In this document: piece after piece, positions 36,612 to 48,218 of the stretch | Position numbering within the stretch: the first letter of the stretch is position 1 | Layout: each line of letters begins with the position of its first letter | From: Brevipalpus yothersi | Taxonomy: Eukaryota > Arthropoda > Arachnida > Trombidiformes > Tenuipalpidae | Direction of reading: 5' to 3' | Assembly: GCA_003956705.1 (NCBI GenBank) | Contig: QZCP01000228.1 | Coordinates: forward strand, 1-64,000 | DNA: 64,000 bases | Made by a program: the position numbers and the translations under genes | Notes under the pieces: model-generated | The model's database searches: none | The model's input: only the letters and a program-made list of their open reading frames with translations | Told to the model about the DNA's origin: nothing

Positions 36612-38832
36612 ATGGTTTCTCATCAAACATTGTGTGATATACCATCACCGCAGCCATCATCGCAACATCATCATCACCATCAACAATCTATTTATCAACC
36701 ATGCTTACCACCATTTGATCCTGGAGCAACCAAAATATTGCCATTTCTCTATCTTGGATCTCAAACGGATGCTTTCAATAAAGATCTCTTGAAGGTAATT
36801 ATTTTTCATCATATAAATAAACTCATATCCGCTGGGTGATGGAACTATTTCTTACTTCCGGCTGTGTTTTTGTGTGTATGCTCCTTCTTATTCTTTTTCT
36901 CATGATAATTATTTTCATCATCATTTACCTTTCTCTCTTTCTCTTCTCTTCTCTTCCCTGAAAGTCTCATAATATCACCTACGAACTTAACGTGAGCACT
37001 ACATGTCCAAAGCCTGATCATGTAAAAGAATCACATTTCTTGAGAATACCTGTTAACGATAGTTACAATGAACGGCTTATACCATATTTTCCGATTGCTT
37101 TCGATTTTTTGGGTAAGTTTAAATGATGATACAAGTGATTTGTTAAAATGTGTTTGTTTTTAGTATTTTTATCGTGTTTTCTTATGCTCTTGATTCTTTT
37201 TTCTGATCAACAGAAAAAGTTCGCAAATCGGAAGAATGTGCTTTGGTCCACTGTTTTGCTGGAATCTCACGATCAACCACAATTGTTATCGCATATTTGA
37301 TGCAACATTCTAGATTAACATTCGATGACGCCTACAGGTAATTTTTTTTTCTTTCCTATCTCTTTCTTTTTATCTCACTTCTCTTGTGAGTAATGGGGAA
37401 AATTTTTTTCATTTCGTCACTTATCAAATGATAATGATGCACAAAATACTTTCAAATCGGTACAATTAACCCAAATTAGAATGTCGAAGGGCAACACATT
37501 GTGAGTGTGTGTATGAATAATAAGCGCAATAGTTTGTTGACAATGATTACTCATAGTTGTCTAGTGGTGTGGGAAAAATCATTGTTTTTTGGTTGATATT
37601 TTTTTGACACTTGCTTGCAATCAATGTGATTACTCTCTCTATGTCGACAAAAAAGGGAATTTCTCAGATCTATGACTAATAATAACAATAGTATCGATAC
37701 TACTAAATATTTGTTCAAACTTCAACTAATTGTTTGATATGCTCCACTCTTTCTCAGATATGTGAAATCAAAGAGAGCCACAATATCACCCAACTTCCAC
37801 TTTCTGGGACAACTATTAGAGTATGAAGAGATTCTCAAAAAAGAATGGATTACTGAGCCTAACAAAGTGGATACAATTCTATTGTCACCATTGCCAATCA
37901 AGGAGGACATCTCAATCGAACAGAAACCTCTCTTTTCTCCAACAATAATGCCCTTATCTTCATCATGTTCAGCACTCTCATCGCTGACTTCACCCGCACT
38001 ATCAGGTCAACCGCTTAATGGTAAACGTCATAATTTAACACTCAAAATGCCGACAAAATCACAGCGAAATATTGATGAAGTAACGGACAATAGCCAAAAT
38101 CAAGCGGACCAATCGTCAAATGACACACTCACAAAATTGAGCTTTTCAAATTCAAATTCTACTTCAACCTCTCAATCTATCAATTCTTTTGAAATCTGTG
38201 ATAGGCTTAAGCAACGTCCAATCGAAGAAATCATATCAACTTGTCCACGAGCTGGAAGAAGATCTGAATCCTGTTCCTCTCAGACAGTTCCAATTGGTGA
38301 CCCAATGCCTTCTTCAGCGACCACAAATGTCACTCGAACAGCAGAGAAACGGAGAGCAGACTCTTCGACCTCAACGATATCATTCAATTTGCCTTTACGA
38401 TCATACGCCAAGTCTGACAGCCGAGAAAATGGAATCGATCCACACATCAAGGCTAAAACGGGCAAAATCGAAGAAAATAATCAAGTGCCAATACCAATGA
38501 GATGTTCTACAGGAGAAGAACATTCATCTGAAGAAGAATTTTGTACTCGTTCAGAGATCTCAATGGATACTACTGCTGGGTCGAGTTCACCAGAATCAAG
38601 CCAAGAATCTGTTCATGATAACTCATCTACACTGGCAAGCAAAGTATCAGATATTAAAAATTGTTCCAGTGTTCCCGTTGAGGATCCAGATTTTGAGCCA
38701 ATGGTACTCAGACGAGACATCATGGGTCGTAAATGTAATCCCTCAGTTACTAGTCAAGATAGTGCCTATGTATCAATGATTATGGATTCAGGCAGAGGTA
38801 CTCTTTTTCTGTGGTTAGTAGCAAAGAAATAA
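36612..38832 (+). CDS. Dual-specificity MAP-kinase phosphatase (DUSP8/16-type catalytic domain, puckered-like)
   Basis: Four exons (36612-36794, 36965-37112, 37214-37337, 37758-38832) give 509 aa. A His/Gln/Pro-rich start leads into the catalytic domain at about 40-190: KILPFLYLGSQ, the general-acid region IPVNDSYNE, the P-loop HCFAGISRS with its catalytic Cys, and the family block ISPNFHFLGQLLEYE. A roughly 320-residue Ser/Thr-rich tail follows. The domain sequence is closest to DUSP8/DUSP16, which dephosphorylate JNK and p38. The length and the absence of an N-terminal rhodanese (kinase-docking) domain recall fly puckered. An in-frame stop at 36513 precedes the ATG, so a longer N-terminus would need an unseen upstream exon. 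The last 12 codons follow a possible weak donor (AGAG/GTACTC), so an alternative C-terminus is possible. Confidence 0.88.
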
Positions 38833-39050
38833 AAAAGATTATCTAAAAAAAGAATAATTGACTGCCAAAACTTGCTTAATATTGAGTAATAATGATGACT
38901 AATGAAGTGAGCATACCATGACCTAGACAGTGGCAATCGATATCGAAACTTTAGATACAAAAATAACTAGATATGGGAGTGTAAACATAATCAACAAGGA
39001 TTCCGAGAAAGCAGGTATGATTCCCATTAGAGTAGGGAATCAATCTCCCT

Positions 39051-39851
39051 TTATTCACCCAATTCCATTGCTACTCTTTTTCGCTTTTTAAGCTTTCCAA
39101 TCAATTCGTTAGCTTCCACTCTTTCAATTGATCTATTTTCCCATCTACGAAAATCTTGAACACTTCGTTGGGCAAGTTCAAAGATCTCTCGTTCTTTGTT
39201 ATCCATACTTTGTAAAAAATTACTCATCTCTGTGAGTGTGAGTGTGAGTGTGGGTATAATAGAATGTGGGAGAGAGAGAGAAAAAACGTTTAGATTATTA
39301 ACAATCCAGCATATCAATAGATGACTCATTAGATAAGGTCTATGAAATAGTATATCTAACTGTGAATCTGCCAACTCACCCGAAGTGATTGTTAATGGTG
39401 AGCTGGTTGAGTAATCCATAATCTTGGTTACTCTGTCGATAAAAGTTCGAACCAAACTTTGGGCAATTTCTTGACAATCATGAGGATACATTTTACACAA
39501 GTGAAGACCAGTTTGATAAAAATTGGGTCCAAGTTTTTGTAGATTGACAACAGTAGCATCAGCAACCAACACTTCTCGATATGATTCGGTATAGCCACGA
39601 GGTAGCTCCATACTGATTAGACCCATCTTAAGCAATGAGCTTGCCAACCACAGTGGCAATTCAATTTTGGTACCTCGAGGTAAATCAGTATCTTCCGCAG
39701 CGCAATCAATGAAACCCATTTTGAATAGTGGCTGCAGTGTTCGGCATGTTGCCTTAACACTTGTCGACAGGATGTCATTGATATCCAAATAATCACTGGA
39801 ACCAAATTCGGATGCCGATGATGATGACTGATTAGATGAACTATCTGTCAT
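39051..39851 (-). CDS. Psf3: GINS complex subunit 3 (PSF3)
   Basis: Two exons, 39851-39380 and 39229-39051, give 216 aa, exactly the length I recall for human PSF3. Matching segments include YLDINDIL, the LPRGTKIELPLWLA motif, the LGPNFYQTGLHL block and the basic end KLKKRKR. GINS (Sld5-Psf1-Psf2-Psf3) joins MCM2-7 and Cdc45 to form the replicative helicase. The 150-bp intron (39230-39379) is divisible by three and has no in-frame stop, so unspliced mRNA would encode a 266-aa protein with a 50-residue insertion. The spliced form restores the family alignment and is preferred. The intron's 3' end is a TGTGAG repeat on the + strand. Confidence 0.9.
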   Translation of the reverse strand: MTDSSSNQSSSSASEFGSSDYLDINDILSTSVKATCRTLQPLFKMGFIDCAAEDTDLPRGTKIELPLWLASSLLKMGLISMELPRGYTESYREVLVADATVVNLQKLGPNFYQTGLHLCKMYPHDCQEIAQSLVRTFIDRVTKIMDYSTSSPLTITSGELADSQLDILFHRPYLMSHLLICWIVNNLNVFSLSLPHSIIPTLTLTLTEMSNFLQSMDNKEREIFELAQRSVQDFRRWENRSIERVEANELIGKLKKRKRVAMELGE

Positions 39852-40564
39852 GGAAGCTAGATTACAGTATAACCAGATACCAACGATAGGGAAAAGATAA
39901 ACACAGAGAGATGAATAACAATAATAGTAATCAAGAATAAAAAAAAAGTTTCACCAGGTCGATATAATACAGCTGGTTTTTTCATTCATCAAATTGAATT
40001 GAGTCATACAGCAACAAAAAGCCGCGAAAATAATCTCTCATATATACAGCGCGCCTTTCGAAAGTTTATGTGTTTTGGGGATAATATTTTATCATGAAAA
40101 TTTTTCCATCAAATAAATAATTAATCGATAGTGTGTATGATGAGGACGATTTTTAGTCAACTTATCAGATTACATACAAGACTAGATGAGTTTTAATAAA
40201 ATTGAGTTATGATTAAAGAAGAGAGAGAGAGAGTAAATTAAAATTTGTCCACCCATTTGACTTGATATTGAACACGATTTTGAACGGCTTAACACAAGTG
40301 GTAGTTGAATGTTTGATGATGATAATAATCAATGATAGTTATGAATAAGGCAAGCGAATATGCATCAATAGTAAGAAGGGAGTATCAGTGTGATTCAATT
40401 ATCACACTGATGTGAAGGTGTAGTATGGAATACTTTTCAAATTTGACCATTTTAAAGCTTCTCTCTAGATTTCTTTAGCGAAGTCGAATCCATGGGTTTT
40501 TAATTGGATTTGTAAGGTTTTACAATGAATACATGCACAGTTTGGTAGGCCAACTGATTATTCA
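39852..40564. other. PSF3 upstream and M13 peptidase 3' flank
   Basis: Non-coding by inspection. It contains a perfect 11-bp hairpin at 40384-40411 (listed separately) and a short GA run near 40218. The PSF3 promoter should lie at the left end. Confidence 0.5.
40384..40411. repeat. Perfect 11-bp inverted repeat (hairpin)
   Basis: Arms 40384-40394 (ATCAGTGTGAT) and 40401-40411 (ATCACACTGAT) flank a 6-nt loop. It lies about 150 bp beyond the stop codon of the M13 peptidase on the minus strand. Function unknown. Confidence 0.6.
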
Positions 40565-43500
40565 TCATTGCGGTTGCTGTGGATCATACAGGAATAGATC
40601 ACACTTTTCTGGTGGATTCATTGGAGAGCCTACCGGACACTGGAAAGCTCTCGAAAATTGAGGTGTATTCATGAGAACACCGTTTACACGGAATTCACCG
40701 GGTGCATGAAGATCTCGTGCTATCGTTCTTCGATAGCCTTCTTCTGTTGAAAGTTCACAGAAGATTTGTCCAAATTGGAGGAAGAAGAGCTGTTCACTGG
40801 TGTACTGGGTTAGACCTGGTAATTGAACCTCTGAGTCGAGTGAAAGGTTTTTCCAAGCTGTATAAGCTTGCTGCAGGCCAACAAAGTCACAAATATTCTC
40901 CAGTAAAGTTAAGTTTCCAGAAACCTAAAAGAGAAACGGATCATAAAGAATTTCATTGAAGGGGTGTTGGGAAAATATTCGACTTCAAGTGAGGATATCA
41001 GGCAATACTACTCATAAGCCATGAGCAATACAATTTGGATTCATAATTGAGAAAATTTGAATATTTCGCATATAACCAGCAAAAATCTTTATGCTATCCA
41101 TGTATCATGAACATTAACTTACAGTTTCATTGATTTCATCCAGTTTGAATGTAGAAAATTGATTGCTGAAGCATTGAGCTCTCTTTTCGTATTCATTTTT
41201 AAGCTCTTCCGGCCACCAACTTATACCCAAAGTGCTCTCTTGATTTTCAATTCCTTGCTCCTTATCCATTGAGTGTCCAATCTCATGTCCCAAAACGTGG
41301 CCAATAGATGAATAGTCCAAGTATCTATTCAGAGAGAAAACGAGAGAAAACGAGAGAAAACGAGAGAAAACGAGAGAAAACGAGAGAAAACGAGAGAAAA
41401 CGAGAGAAAACGAGAGAAAACGAGAGAAAACGAGAGAAAACAAGAGAAAGAGTGAGGAAACATTTTCAACCGGAAAATGGTATTGGAAACCTTACCTTGG
41501 TCTATTCTCACTTATGAATGGTTCATGCAAAATGCCCATAGGAATAACTGCGGAAAAAAAGAACTCAGTTGGATGCCAATCGAATGGAATATGTATCGAT
41601 GCAATATCTTTTGTTTATTCATATAACTCTTCTTACTTACTTATCAATTTCAAGTCCCAATCATAGAAAGCATTTGCCTCGGTTGGTGGTAGTAGCCAAT
41701 CGCCTTTTCGACCATGAGTTTGATTGAGACGAGACAGCTCTATGATCTGTTGATGCTGTGCAAGATTCAGCCAATTGCTAATAAAAACTTCATCTATATC
41801 AATATTGAGAGGTTTGTATAGCTCATCGACAATTTTTCCCTGCTGTACATATTCCGGAAAGCCAACGCCAAGCTCACTCTGTCGAACTCTTTGTTTTATG
41901 CTCTCTTTGACTCGGGAATCATTTAGCCATTTTTGATTATCAATTATCGTATAGACAGCATTTTTGATTGTTTCAATCATGTCCTTGACCTACTCCAAAA
42001 ACAATTTGATTTGTTGGATTATTTTCTTCTCATATGTCTAACATTTGAATATTCCAATATACTCCATTCCAGGGAGAGAGAAAGAAAGGAATACTCTACC
42101 TTTTTTGATGCTCTGCTAACATAACTTCCTTTTCGTTGCCAATATAGAAGTGATGCAGGAGCTTTGAATGCTCGAGAGGAATAAAAGACGCATTCTTTCC
42201 ATCTTGAAAAGAATACTCGCTGATTCTCTGAAAATCGAGTATCTGGCACTTTACGCTTAAAATCAAGTTGAAATCTTTTAAATTGTGAGCCAAGATATTC
42301 TGTGAACCTTGCGAGCTTTGATAAGTGAAAAAAATTTAAGCAAAAATTTGGATTTGAATCTTCTCAGTCACTTACCATTGCCCAGCATATATAATCATTG
42401 ATAATTTTTCGTGATTTTTTCTTCATTATCAAACTCAATTCATCTAAAAAGTCCTTATTTTCGATACAAATTTCATCCAATTGAACTCCAGATGCATTGC
42501 TTAAAGACTTAAATATTTCAGACCAATTGAATATGGGAAAATCTTCATTTAATTGAGTAGCATTCATCCATACTACTTTGTCTGATTTATTGCTGGTATC
42601 AATCGTTCCGTTATTCTCTTGGATAGAGAGCTAGAAAATAATAGAGAAAGGAAACTGAATGATGATACGGAGTCCTTTGAAAAAATTGACTTCCATCACA
42701 ACATATTAAGTTGCATGCGATTATCACCAAAATTCTCAAGAAATCAAATATACAGTCTTCAAAAGTCAAAGAGAGAATCATGAACTTCAGCTCACCTTTG
42801 CTAAATCAATTTCAAAAGCCAAAATATCATCAAGCCTTTTTTTGATTTCCTTGGTATTTTGTCTCTCTTTTCCCGCTAAGACTAAAGCTGTTCTCTGAAC
42901 AATTTGCTCGATAAACTCCCGATAAGCAGTCTTATATCGAGAAAATCTTTCTGAACCATTGAGATTTGCCAGATAATCCTCTTGAATAAGAGTTTCACCA
43001 GCTTGTAACTGTATATACATCATAATTGGAAGCATGATCAAAATGAATGGAACAATTTAAGACAGGATCATCATCAAGCGTATAAGATAGACTTACTTAC
43101 ACAGAGATAATTCTTCGATACATTTTGTAGGAATGGAAAATTAGAGCTGCTGAGAACCGAAATCTTGAAGATTGCAGGAACTTGATACATAAACGAAGCA
43201 TATAATCGTTGTTCCAAATGATATTCCTCCTCTTTTCTGGATGTTATGCCATCAGACTCTATTAATGACCAAGAGCCTCCAAAATCACTGATATAATCCA
43301 CAAGAGATTGCACTGTTCGTGTCTCATTATTAACCCATCTATCTTGTAAGCATGAAGAATAGAACATTTTCATTTTTTTGCTTGCTTCATTATCGAGATC
43401 GGTTATGTTAGACTCTAGAAATTTGCGCATTTCAATAAATGAGCTTTCCTCGATTTGTTGAAGAATTCCATAAGTTATATGATCATCAGGAACGGATTTT

Positions 43501-44014
43501 GTTTGAAAAAAATTTCCACAAGCAAATTGATAAAAATCTTTGCATGGATCCGATTCAGCATCCATTTTTTGTAGTATTGATCCCGCTGATCGAACACATG
43601 AATTTGTTATGCATACTCTGTCTAGCAAATGATCAGATTTTCCTCTCAACAAGATTGCATCTACCGGAAAGTGTAAATGATATAATTAGGAGAAATTCGG
43701 AAATATTCTCTTGTTATGCTTCATATAAATTTTTATTCTCATTACTGTTCCTTAATTGTTTTATGACGAATAGCAGACTCTGACTCAGACTAAAAAATGC
43801 TTAGATTGAGTCAGATTCATTGACTAGAAGCTAGATCGATGGTAAATTGAGAAAATACTTTCATGGGCTTTCAAATATCAGCTGAGAGAATATTCATTGT
43901 CAATGGTAGTACTTACAATATCCGAGAAGAAGAGCCAGCACGACGGTTGAGATGAAAAGACATAATATCATCGAAAGATAGAATCGGGATCCCAAAAGTG
44001 GAAGTCGGCTGAGC
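40565..44014 (-). CDS. M13 zinc metallopeptidase, neprilysin/ECE-like (N-terminal exon unresolved)
   Basis: Coding exons, 5' to 3': 44014-43917, 43660-43101, 43008-42796, 42630-42376, 42315-42121, 41989-41641, 41547-41496, 41324-41123, 40924-40565. These give about 761 residues plus a short missing start. The first listed exon encodes the type-II transmembrane segment; its acceptor implies an upstream exon with the initiator ATG that I could not place. Family marks are ESDPCKDFYQFACGNF, NAFYDWD (substrate-binding Asn-Ala), the zinc motif HEIGH, the second zinc Glu within ENICD, DLHAPGEFRV (His and Arg of the active site) and CPVGSPMNP. Such enzymes sit in the plasma membrane and cut small extracellular peptides. 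Oddities: ENICD replaces the usual ENIAD, the usual C-terminal Cys-x-x-Trp ends as CDLF followed by nine residues, and a 10-bp minisatellite fills one intron. Confidence 0.9.
41331..41450. repeat. 10-bp minisatellite inside an intron of the M13 peptidase
   Basis: Ten identical copies of CGAGAGAAAA (41341-41440) plus one variant copy at each end. In the sense direction of the gene (minus strand) the unit is TTTTCTCTCG. The array lies within the 171-bp intron 41325-41495 and ends 5 nt from the 3' splice-site dinucleotide. Confidence 0.97.
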
Positions 44015-47000
44015 CTATTGAAAGATAGAATGTTCTCAAAAGATAAAATATCAGAATTTAGAATAGAGAAGAGGAAAAGGAAGAGTGTGAAAAGTATGGG
44101 TGAATATCTAGAGTTTTTGTTCAAAGAGAAGAAATTCCAACCAAAAAAGTATTAAGTGCAAAGAAGCTCAATGAATAAATTAGCTAGAGGATTCAGTTGC
44201 TTGAAAAACCATTTTCTGGCAATAATTTGCGAAAGAGAGGTAAGGAGAGAGAGAGAGAAGGAATAAGTTTTTTTCCTAGTGAAGGGACAAGTTAATGAAA
44301 TACGCTATTTTCAGTAGCATTACTTGAGCGAGCTCAATCATTTCAACCTGAAACTGAGAACTGAAACACAGCTTAGCATGACGGTTTTAATCAAAACAAA
44401 ATTCTGGGTGAAGTTGAATCATTTCCCTTCTAGCATCCAGAGAGTATTCTTGCATATTTTTGATTACGATCGATAAACACTCAAAATATCTAATTTTGGC
44501 AATTTTGATCAGAGATAAAGTAAGTTTCTGGCTTGATTTCCCTAGCAAAGATTACTATGGGTTTGAAATTAAATTTTTCCAAAATTCATCTTCCTACAGA
44601 AAAAGAGATTGAATCAATTGATCTTCGATATTGATCAAAATTAAGGAAGAAAATCAGTTACTTTTTTGATTCTCTTCTGACCTTGAAGGAAATAGCCCTT
44701 TGGAAATGACTGAGGGTAGGATCATTCTATGGATACAAGAAAGAAGGAGAAGATATTATTGATAGCCAAAAAAGAAGATCAAGACAGTTTATACAAACCT
44801 ACATGTATACATGTAAGTATATTTAGGATATTTAGCAAGTATCAATTGGCAAGCTTCAGAATCGATTTGAAGAGCGTGTTTCAACATATTCAATAGACAG
44901 TAATCCTACAGTCACTGGGAGATTTGAAACCTCTGAAAGGAAGCTTTGAAACTTTTGAGGATCAAAATTCTATCTTCAAACTCATTTGGATCATTCTTCG
45001 TCTAGGTTAAGTACACTTTCTTTTTCCCAGTAGTAAACTCAGAAGATGATAATGTTCCTCCAATAGACGATACCTATTGTTGCAGTGAGCAACTCGTAAT
45101 TGATGCCTAGTTAGTTTATTTCTCCAGAATGCTGAGAAACAGTAGAATGGTTCCTAATAGAATCTTTATTGAAATGTTTCTTCACTTCAATTCTTTATAT
45201 CTTCTATTTCTTTCATTTTCTTCTACACAAAACAGTGAATTCTAGCTCCAATTTTTCATTCCAAGAAGGGATTAGATTTGAAATTTCATCTTAAGTTCAC
45301 ACTTTGAGTGTCTAGAGAAGAAGCAAAGGGATTAAACCTTACATTTATAGTCATTCCTAAGTCCATCTCAAAAGAATACCCACCGAAGATAAAGTGGAAA
45401 AGAGTCAAGAATGTGAGAATCTTGGCAATGCTTATTCACTGCTTCAATTCATCTGTAACGCTCATAAGAATCTCATTTCAATCTAGAATCTATGAACGAA
45501 GGAATATGGATTGCTTTCTCTCTCTCCATCTTTTTCTTTCTCTTTCTTTCTCTGTAGGTTTACTTCTATTGCTGAAAAATAATAGAAAAAACTTTGCTCT
45601 GTTGAGCTTGCTCGAAGTTTGCAATTTTGAGCCAGAATGCTCGTTGAGCGTGGTAAAGCAAGGGTGAAAGATTTTCTCGCTTGAAGAGAGTGAACTATTC
45701 TTCTGATAAAGAATTTTCAATCATAACCTTGTCACCAATTCACATGGATAAAATCACTGAGCTGCAAATGCAACGGAGGTACGCAGGCATGCAAAATTCT
45801 TCAGGATAATATCGAGATGCCTCCAGTTTTTCCATGATGAGAGAAGTACTTGTCATTCCAATCTCTGGAATTCTGAAGTGTAGGCAAAATCGAGGGTAAT
45901 TCTCTAGTCTAAGACAGCTCATCACATTCTGATTGGAGTCAGGTTGACGTTGAGTCAGTCTTGAAAAAATGAATCCTTTGCTCTGACTCAATTGCACTAG
46001 GTGCACTAGGAAGTTCAGAGTTTTTTTCGAAAGTTTGCATCGAACAGGAAAAAGATGGCTGGAAATTTTGATTTTCTTTCGTTTGATTAACGTTTAACTA
46101 TGATTATTAGCTGCTAAAAAGAAACAATTGTGATTCGCATCACATAATCAAAAGCCATTGATTGATCAAAAGCAGTTCTCATGATTACATCTCGAACGTG
46201 GGAAAACATTTTGAGAATACTTATCAATAAGAAACAATCAGATATCTATTCTGCTGATTGATCATATTGCTAATTGATCCGATTGATGATTGATCTGATA
46301 GCGAAGAAAAGCAAGCGTTTCTCATTAACAAAACTTTCTCACTGTTTTTGATTCAACTTTTAGGATCTTCTTGTCTATTATGCTGACAGTATCATAGGGG
46401 TGACATTTTTAAAGCAGAATGGAGTTCAAAAGTTGAACGAACAGGCTATTTCAGGGGTTTCAAGATCTGGACTTTAATTCAAACGGTATAAATCAGATAG
46501 AATATGCAAAGTATTTCAATGAAGATAATTCAAATCAATTGATAAGAGGAATACAAGCTCAAAAGAATAACTGAGCAGAAGATTTAGTGGAAAAAATCAA
46601 CTATATTCAAAATCCACTAGAAAAGATAATTTTTTGCACAATTTACCTTTTGAAACATGTTGGCTTGATCGAGTTTTCATCCGGTGACCACACACTATGC
46701 ATATTTTTGGAGTCCAGAAATTTTTCACCTCCACTTCGCAACTGACTACAATTCATTGGCATCTTTTTTTTTCTATGCCAAGGAGTTTCCAAGATGCTCG
46801 AGAGAGAAGAGTACAATTCAACTCATCCGGATGAGAACAGCGTGAGTTATTTCAATGATTGGAAACACTTCAGAAAATTCTTTTTCCATTCAACATCTTG
46901 ACTGTCGGAAAGGATTCACCAATGAAATAAAACAATAACGAGGACTGGAAGTTCTACTCTTTCTCTCTCGATAAATTCAGAGAGAATCAAGAACGAGAGA

Positions 47001-47247
47001 AGTTGAAAACACAATAGCTCATTGACGATTTGAGGACTCACGATGCATGCAAAAAGTGTGTACACCTTGAAGAAGTTAAAACGATTTTCGGGACATTTTA
47101 CACCACATCCATGGAGTAAGGTGAACCATCTTCATAATTGAGAGATTACTTGTTGGCTTGCAAGTGAAAATGTTCGAGGTAAAGGGTTTGTAGAGTCAGG
47201 CTGAGAGGCGAATCGAAAGTTCCGGGATTGATGCATTTGCACCGTCG

Positions 47248-47318
<71 letters not shown>

Positions 47319-47397
47319 CTTCATCGGTTAGGGTGCCTGAGGGAAGAAAAGTCATATCTTCTCTCTCTTTTTTTAACGTTCGATGAGTTTTCGTTTA
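44015..47397. other. Long intergenic or 5'-intron stretch of the M13 gene
   Basis: No convincing exon was found. A short ATG-led segment ending in a GTAAAT donor exists on the minus strand near 46680-46647 and could be the missing first M13 exon. However, its phase (1) does not match the phase (2) needed by the exon at 44014, so it is not accepted. Other open frames lack conserved motifs. Confidence 0.4.
47250..47315. repeat. (GA)n microsatellite
   Basis: A pure GA run of about 32 units, immediately beside the M13 exon relic. Confidence 0.97.
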
Positions 47398-47546
47398 CCA
47401 ATTCAAAGTCTTAATTATAGCAAGCATTTGTTCCCGTGGGTGGATGAAGCCAATCGTCTTCCTTCTCCTCGGATGACTCAAAAGAAAGCTTCTTTAACAT
47501 CATTATTGGAATGCTTCGATCGCTTATCGACAATTTTTCCTGATGG
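47398..47546 (-). pseudogene. Decayed copy of an M13 peptidase exon
   Basis: On the minus strand this stretch reads EDDWLHPPTGTNACYN, a stop, then DFEL. The functional exon at 41989-41641 reads GDWLLPPTEANAFYDWDLKL. Nucleotide similarity is also plain at the ATCGACAATTTTTCC block (47527-47541), matching near 41825-41841. The copy has an in-frame stop and a central deletion, so it is a broken duplicate about 5.6 kb upstream of its source. Other exons of the copy were looked for and not found. Confidence 0.72.
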
Positions 47547-48218
47547 GTAAGAATTAAATATAGCTAAGAAGATTAACCAATCTCATCAAATGAATTGATT
47601 CCAAAGAATCCAGATTTCAAGAATTGAGGAATTGTTTTTGTGTTGATAAGTTTCTCTAAACTTGCTGAATTGTATTAGCTTCTGAACAAGAACTGGAACT
47701 TTTGAAATTCTTCCCAGCAAAATCGAGGAGCAGAAAATTTTCGACCAGAATCCCGACAGAGTCAGATGGTTGCATGCATCATGTTGGACGGGTAGATATT
47801 TTTATCCACTGAGCTATCATTCGAGAATATTTTCGACCAGTGAAAATATCCGGTATGATAGCTTCTTCGCTATTACTTGAAAAAATATTGACCTCACTAA
47901 TCTAGCAAAATCAGAGCCAAAATCAAGGAACTCACACTGAAAATATTCAAAAAATTATCAAGACATATTTTCTTATCATTCGCTTAAGATGAGACTTGTC
48001 AGGTCCTGGAAGAAGGTGTAACTATGACCGAGGCTCAGAGTTCCATTTTGTAAATACTCGAAACCAATCACATTTACTTGAGAACATAGATGAAATAAAC
48101 TTTTGAAAATGCGATTAACAAAGGTAATGAATTCATATTTAAGAAAAGTAAATAACAAGAGCATTGAAAATGAGTGCTTAGAATATTTCCAATAAAAAAA
48201 TCAGATTTTCTTTAATTT
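47547..48218. other. Intergenic DNA between M13 relic and lipin 3' end
   Basis: No coding exon seen. The left part may hold more decayed duplicate sequence. The right end is the 3' flank of lipin. Confidence 0.45.

Noticed and set aside
41331..41450. Regular repeat array that could look like a CRISPR array
   Set aside because: Units are directly adjacent 10-mers with no spacers, inside a eukaryotic intron; it is a minisatellite.
45308..45667. 119-codon plus-strand frame between the M13 gene and its relic
   Set aside because: Biased composition, no domain, no splice context; likely chance.
46647..46680. Short ATG-led segment with a GTAAAT donor as the missing first exon of the M13 peptidase
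   Set aside because: Its phase does not fit the next exon's acceptor; joining them breaks the reading frame.
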